Under the pieces are notes generated by a model. That model saw nothing but the letters and a program-made list of their open reading frames with translations, had not been told where the DNA came from and did no database searches. Positions 14,270-16,197 of a DNA stretch of 16,197 nt are shown one piece after another. How positions within the stretch are numbered: position 1 is the first letter of the stretch; each line of letters starts with the position of its first letter. Source of the stretch: an uncultured Bacteroides sp. (lineage in GTDB: Bacteria; Bacteroidota; Bacteroidia; Bacteroidales; UBA11471); the NCBI GenBank assembly GCA_905210875.1, contig CAJLYN010000028.1:1-16197 (forward strand). The letters are read 5' to 3'. The translations under genes and the position numbers were made by a program.

Positions 14270-15745
14270 TCAGTGTGTCGGGGAGAGTTGGGCGTCCATG
14301 GCAGCGGCAGCTCGGCGGCCGTCGCCCATGGCCAGAATAACGGTGGCTCCGCCACGCACGATGTCGCCTCCGGCATAGAGGTCGGGTAGGTCGCTCTGCA
14401 TCGTTTCCTGGTTGACGACGATGGTACTCCACTTGCTTATGTTGAGCCCTTTCACCGTATGCGGGATAAGCGGATTGGGCGATACACCGATGCTCACGAC
14501 AACCATGTCGACATCGACTTCTTCGATGGCTCCGGGAATGGCTACCGGGCTGCGACGACCCGATGCGTCGGGCTCGCCGAGCTTCATTTTTTGCAGGCGC
14601 ATTTTGGTTACATGGCCTTTTTCATCGCCCAGGTATTCTATGGGGTTGTGCAGGGTGAGAAACTCTATGCCCTCTTCTTTGGCGTGTTTCACCTCTTCGC
14701 TGCGGGCGGGCATTTCGGCTTCGCTGCGACGGTAGACAATCATGGCGCGTTCGGCACCCAGGCGACGGGCGGTACGCACCGAGTCCATGGCGGTGTTGCC
14801 ACCTCCGATGATGGCTACATGCTTACCGTGGAAGACGGGGGTGTCGGCATCGCTCTCGGCAGCATGCATGAGGTTTACACGAGTGAGGTATTCGTTGCTC
14901 GACATGACGCCGATGAGGTTCTCTCCGGGAATGTTCATGAAGCGGGGCAGACCGGCACCACTGGCGACGAAGATACCTTTGAATCCCATTTCATGCAGGT
15001 CGTCGTAGGAGAGGGTCTTGCCGATGATGCAGTCGGTCATAAATTCGACGCCCATTTTTCGCAAGCCGTCTATCTCAACGTCGACGATGCGATTGGGCAG
15101 ACGGAATTCGGGAATGCCGTATTTCAGTACGCCGCCTATCTCGTGCAGGGCCTCGAAGACGGTAACGGAGTAGCCTTTCTTTATCATGTCGCCGGCAAAG
15201 GAGAGCCCGGCGGGGCCTGAACCTACGACGGCTACCTTTATGCCGTTGCGTACGGGAATGTCGGCGATGGATATTTGCCCGCTTTCACGTTCGTAATCGG
15301 CGGCAAAGCGTTCGAGATAACCGATGGCGACGGGTTCCTTGTGCAGTTTTTGCAGGTAGAAGCATTTCGATTCGCACTGTTTCTCTTGCGGACACACGCG
15401 GCCACACACGGCCGGTAGAGCGCTGGTCTCTTTCAGGGTCTTGGCCGCTTCGAGTATTTCACCCCGTTCAATGTTTTTGATAAACTTGGGTATGTTGATG
15501 CCTACGGGGCAACCGGTGATGCATTGAGGGTCGGGACAGTCGAGGCAACGGGAGGCTTCGACGAGAGCCTGCTCTCGGGTGAGGCCCTGGTTTACCTCTT
15601 CGTTGCAGGTGATGCGGTAGTCCGGAGCCAGTTCGTTCATCCGGGTGCGGGCTATGGCGATGCGCTCTTTGTTGGGTTTGGCTTTGCGGAGTGCTTCGCG
15701 CCATGATGCGGCGCGTTCGGCGCTTAGATATTCTTTATTGTCCAT
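14270..15745 (-). CDS. gltA: NADPH-dependent glutamate synthase-like flavoprotein (NfnB/SudA-type large subunit)
   Basis: A 491-residue flavoprotein of the GltD/GltA family. In operons with the partner found next to it, the family includes NfnB, the large subunit of the bifurcating NADH-dependent reduced ferredoxin:NADP+ oxidoreductase. The start is the ATG at 15745; a TTG four codons upstream (15757) is less likely. Two [4Fe-4S]-type cysteine sets are visible: C67, C70, C75, C79 and C114, C118, C124, C128. A FAD dinucleotide-binding motif VAVVGSGPAGLSFA lies at 171-184 and a NAD(P)H site VAIIGGGNTAMD at 310-321. The C-terminal DLYAGGDIVRGGATVILAM is the usual second FAD-contacting stretch. 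It begins 12 bases after the end of its partner and both are read on the minus strand, so they form one operon. Whether it bifurcates electrons or only transfers them cannot be told from this. Confidence 0.9.
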   Translation of the reverse strand: MDNKEYLSAERAASWREALRKAKPNKERIAIARTRMNELAPDYRITCNEEVNQGLTREQALVEASRCLDCPDPQCITGCPVGINIPKFIKNIERGEILEAAKTLKETSALPAVCGRVCPQEKQCESKCFYLQKLHKEPVAIGYLERFAADYERESGQISIADIPVRNGIKVAVVGSGPAGLSFAGDMIKKGYSVTVFEALHEIGGVLKYGIPEFRLPNRIVDVEIDGLRKMGVEFMTDCIIGKTLSYDDLHEMGFKGIFVASGAGLPRFMNIPGENLIGVMSSNEYLTRVNLMHAAESDADTPVFHGKHVAIIGGGNTAMDSVRTARRLGAERAMIVYRRSEAEMPARSEEVKHAKEEGIEFLTLHNPIEYLGDEKGHVTKMRLQKMKLGEPDASGRRSPVAIPGAIEEVDVDMVVVSIGVSPNPLIPHTVKGLNISKWSTIVVNQETMQSDLPDLYAGGDIVRGGATVILAMGDGRRAAAAMDAQLSPTH

Positions 15746-15757
15746 GGGTGTTTGCAA

Positions 15758-16197
15758 TTATTCGATTCCTTTGTACGAAGAGAGGCGCATGATCATCTCG
15801 TCGAAGTCGACCTCGTGGGCGTCGAATTCGGGACCGTCGACGCAGACAAATTTTGTTTTTCCGCCTACGGTGACGCGGCAGGCACCACACATGCCGGTGC
15901 CGTCGACCATGATGGTGTTGAGCGAGGCCATGGTGGGCAGGTTGTATTTCTTGGTGAGGAGGGCGACGAATTTCATCATGATGGCGGGGCCTATCGTTAC
16001 GCACAGGTCGACCTTCTCGCGTTTGATGACCTCTTCGACGCCATCGGTTACGAGACCTTTCTTGCCGTAGGAGCCATCGTCGGTCATGATGATGACTTCG
16101 TCGGAGTATGGACGTACTTGTTTTTCCAGAATGATGAGTTCCTTGGTGCGGGCAGCCAGTACGGTAATGACGCGGTTACCGGCTTTTTTCATGGCTT
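15758..16197 (-). CDS. NfnA/SudB-type FAD/NAD(P)-binding subunit with [2Fe-2S] site, 5' end outside window
   Basis: Small flavin/iron-sulfur partner of the gltA-like gene, cut at its N-terminal side by the window edge. The frame is open past the internal ATG at 16192 to the last base, so that ATG is not the real start. The visible 146 or so residues cover the NAD-binding and iron-sulfur half: VITVLAARTKELIILE, TDDGSYGKKGLVTDGVEEVI, DLCVTIGPAIMMKFV and the C-terminal DGTGMCGACRVTVGG...FVCVDGPEFDAHEV. The last part carries three cysteines after a conserved DGTG; in characterised NfnA the [2Fe-2S] cluster is held by an Asp and three Cys, which fits. The N-terminal FAD domain lies outside. Family names in use are NfnA, SudB and dihydroorotate dehydrogenase electron-transfer-like protein. 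The TAA at 15760-15758 lies 12 bases before the next start. Confidence 0.88.
   Translation of the reverse strand, partial: AMKKAGNRVITVLAARTKELIILEKQVRPYSDEVIIMTDDGSYGKKGLVTDGVEEVIKREKVDLCVTIGPAIMMKFVALLTKKYNLPTMASLNTIMVDGTGMCGACRVTVGGKTKFVCVDGPEFDAHEVDFDEMIMRLSSYKGIE

Noticed and set aside
14459..15220. A plus-strand frame of 253 codons over the gltA-like gene
   Set aside because: The minus strand carries two cysteine clusters and both nucleotide-binding motifs, so the plus frame is a shadow.
1..16197. CRISPR arrays, tRNA, rRNA and insertion sequences
   Set aside because: No regularly spaced direct repeats, no cloverleaf sequence and no transposase-like product were seen.

Overview
The window looks like a chromosomal segment of a Bacteroidales bacterium. 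Several upstream regions carry the Bacteroidota-type -7 element TAnnTTTG, and the gene families point the same way: DUF3575 and fimbrillin-like lipoproteins, a DUF3109 cysteine-rich protein, a PF13645-type L,D-transpeptidase, and the secreted Sec/lipobox proteins. Most of the segment has balanced base composition (near 50% GC by eye). The first ~0.7 kb is far more AT-rich (near 30% GC by eye) and looks like the edge of an accessory island. I cannot name the genus.

Layout, left to right. (1) 1-660: the 3' end of one unrecognised gene and a second small orphan gene, both AT-rich, closed by a likely terminator. (2) 803-1486: a membrane-anchored L,D-transpeptidase-like protein. (3) 1695-5555: a co-directional housekeeping run of an acyl-CoA ligase, the cofactor-independent phosphoglycerate mutase GpmI and a DUF3109 protein, ended by a strong hairpin shared with convergent panB. 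(4) 5634-8201, minus strand: panB (pantothenate pathway) and, upstream of it, a secreted protein with TPR-like helices followed by RHS/YD-like repeats. (5) A ~276 bp AT-rich divergent promoter region with two notable inverted repeats. (6) 8478-14029, plus strand: a surface-appendage locus with a DUF3575 outer-membrane protein and three related fimbrillin-like lipoproteins in a row. The middle one is fused to two tandem beta-helix modules, and the last one lacks the C-terminal strand region the other two have. (7) 14270-16197, minus strand: the two subunits of an NfnAB / glutamate-synthase-like flavoprotein pair, the upstream one cut by the window edge.

The most novel-looking part is region 6. 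The four proteins look like one envelope structure: an outer-membrane DUF3575 protein, a canonical fimbrillin, a very large beta-helix-bearing subunit that could be a tip adhesin, and a truncated paralogue that could act as an anchor or cap. These roles are inferred from order and domain shape, not demonstrated. All functional statements come from reading the translated sequence; no database search was possible.
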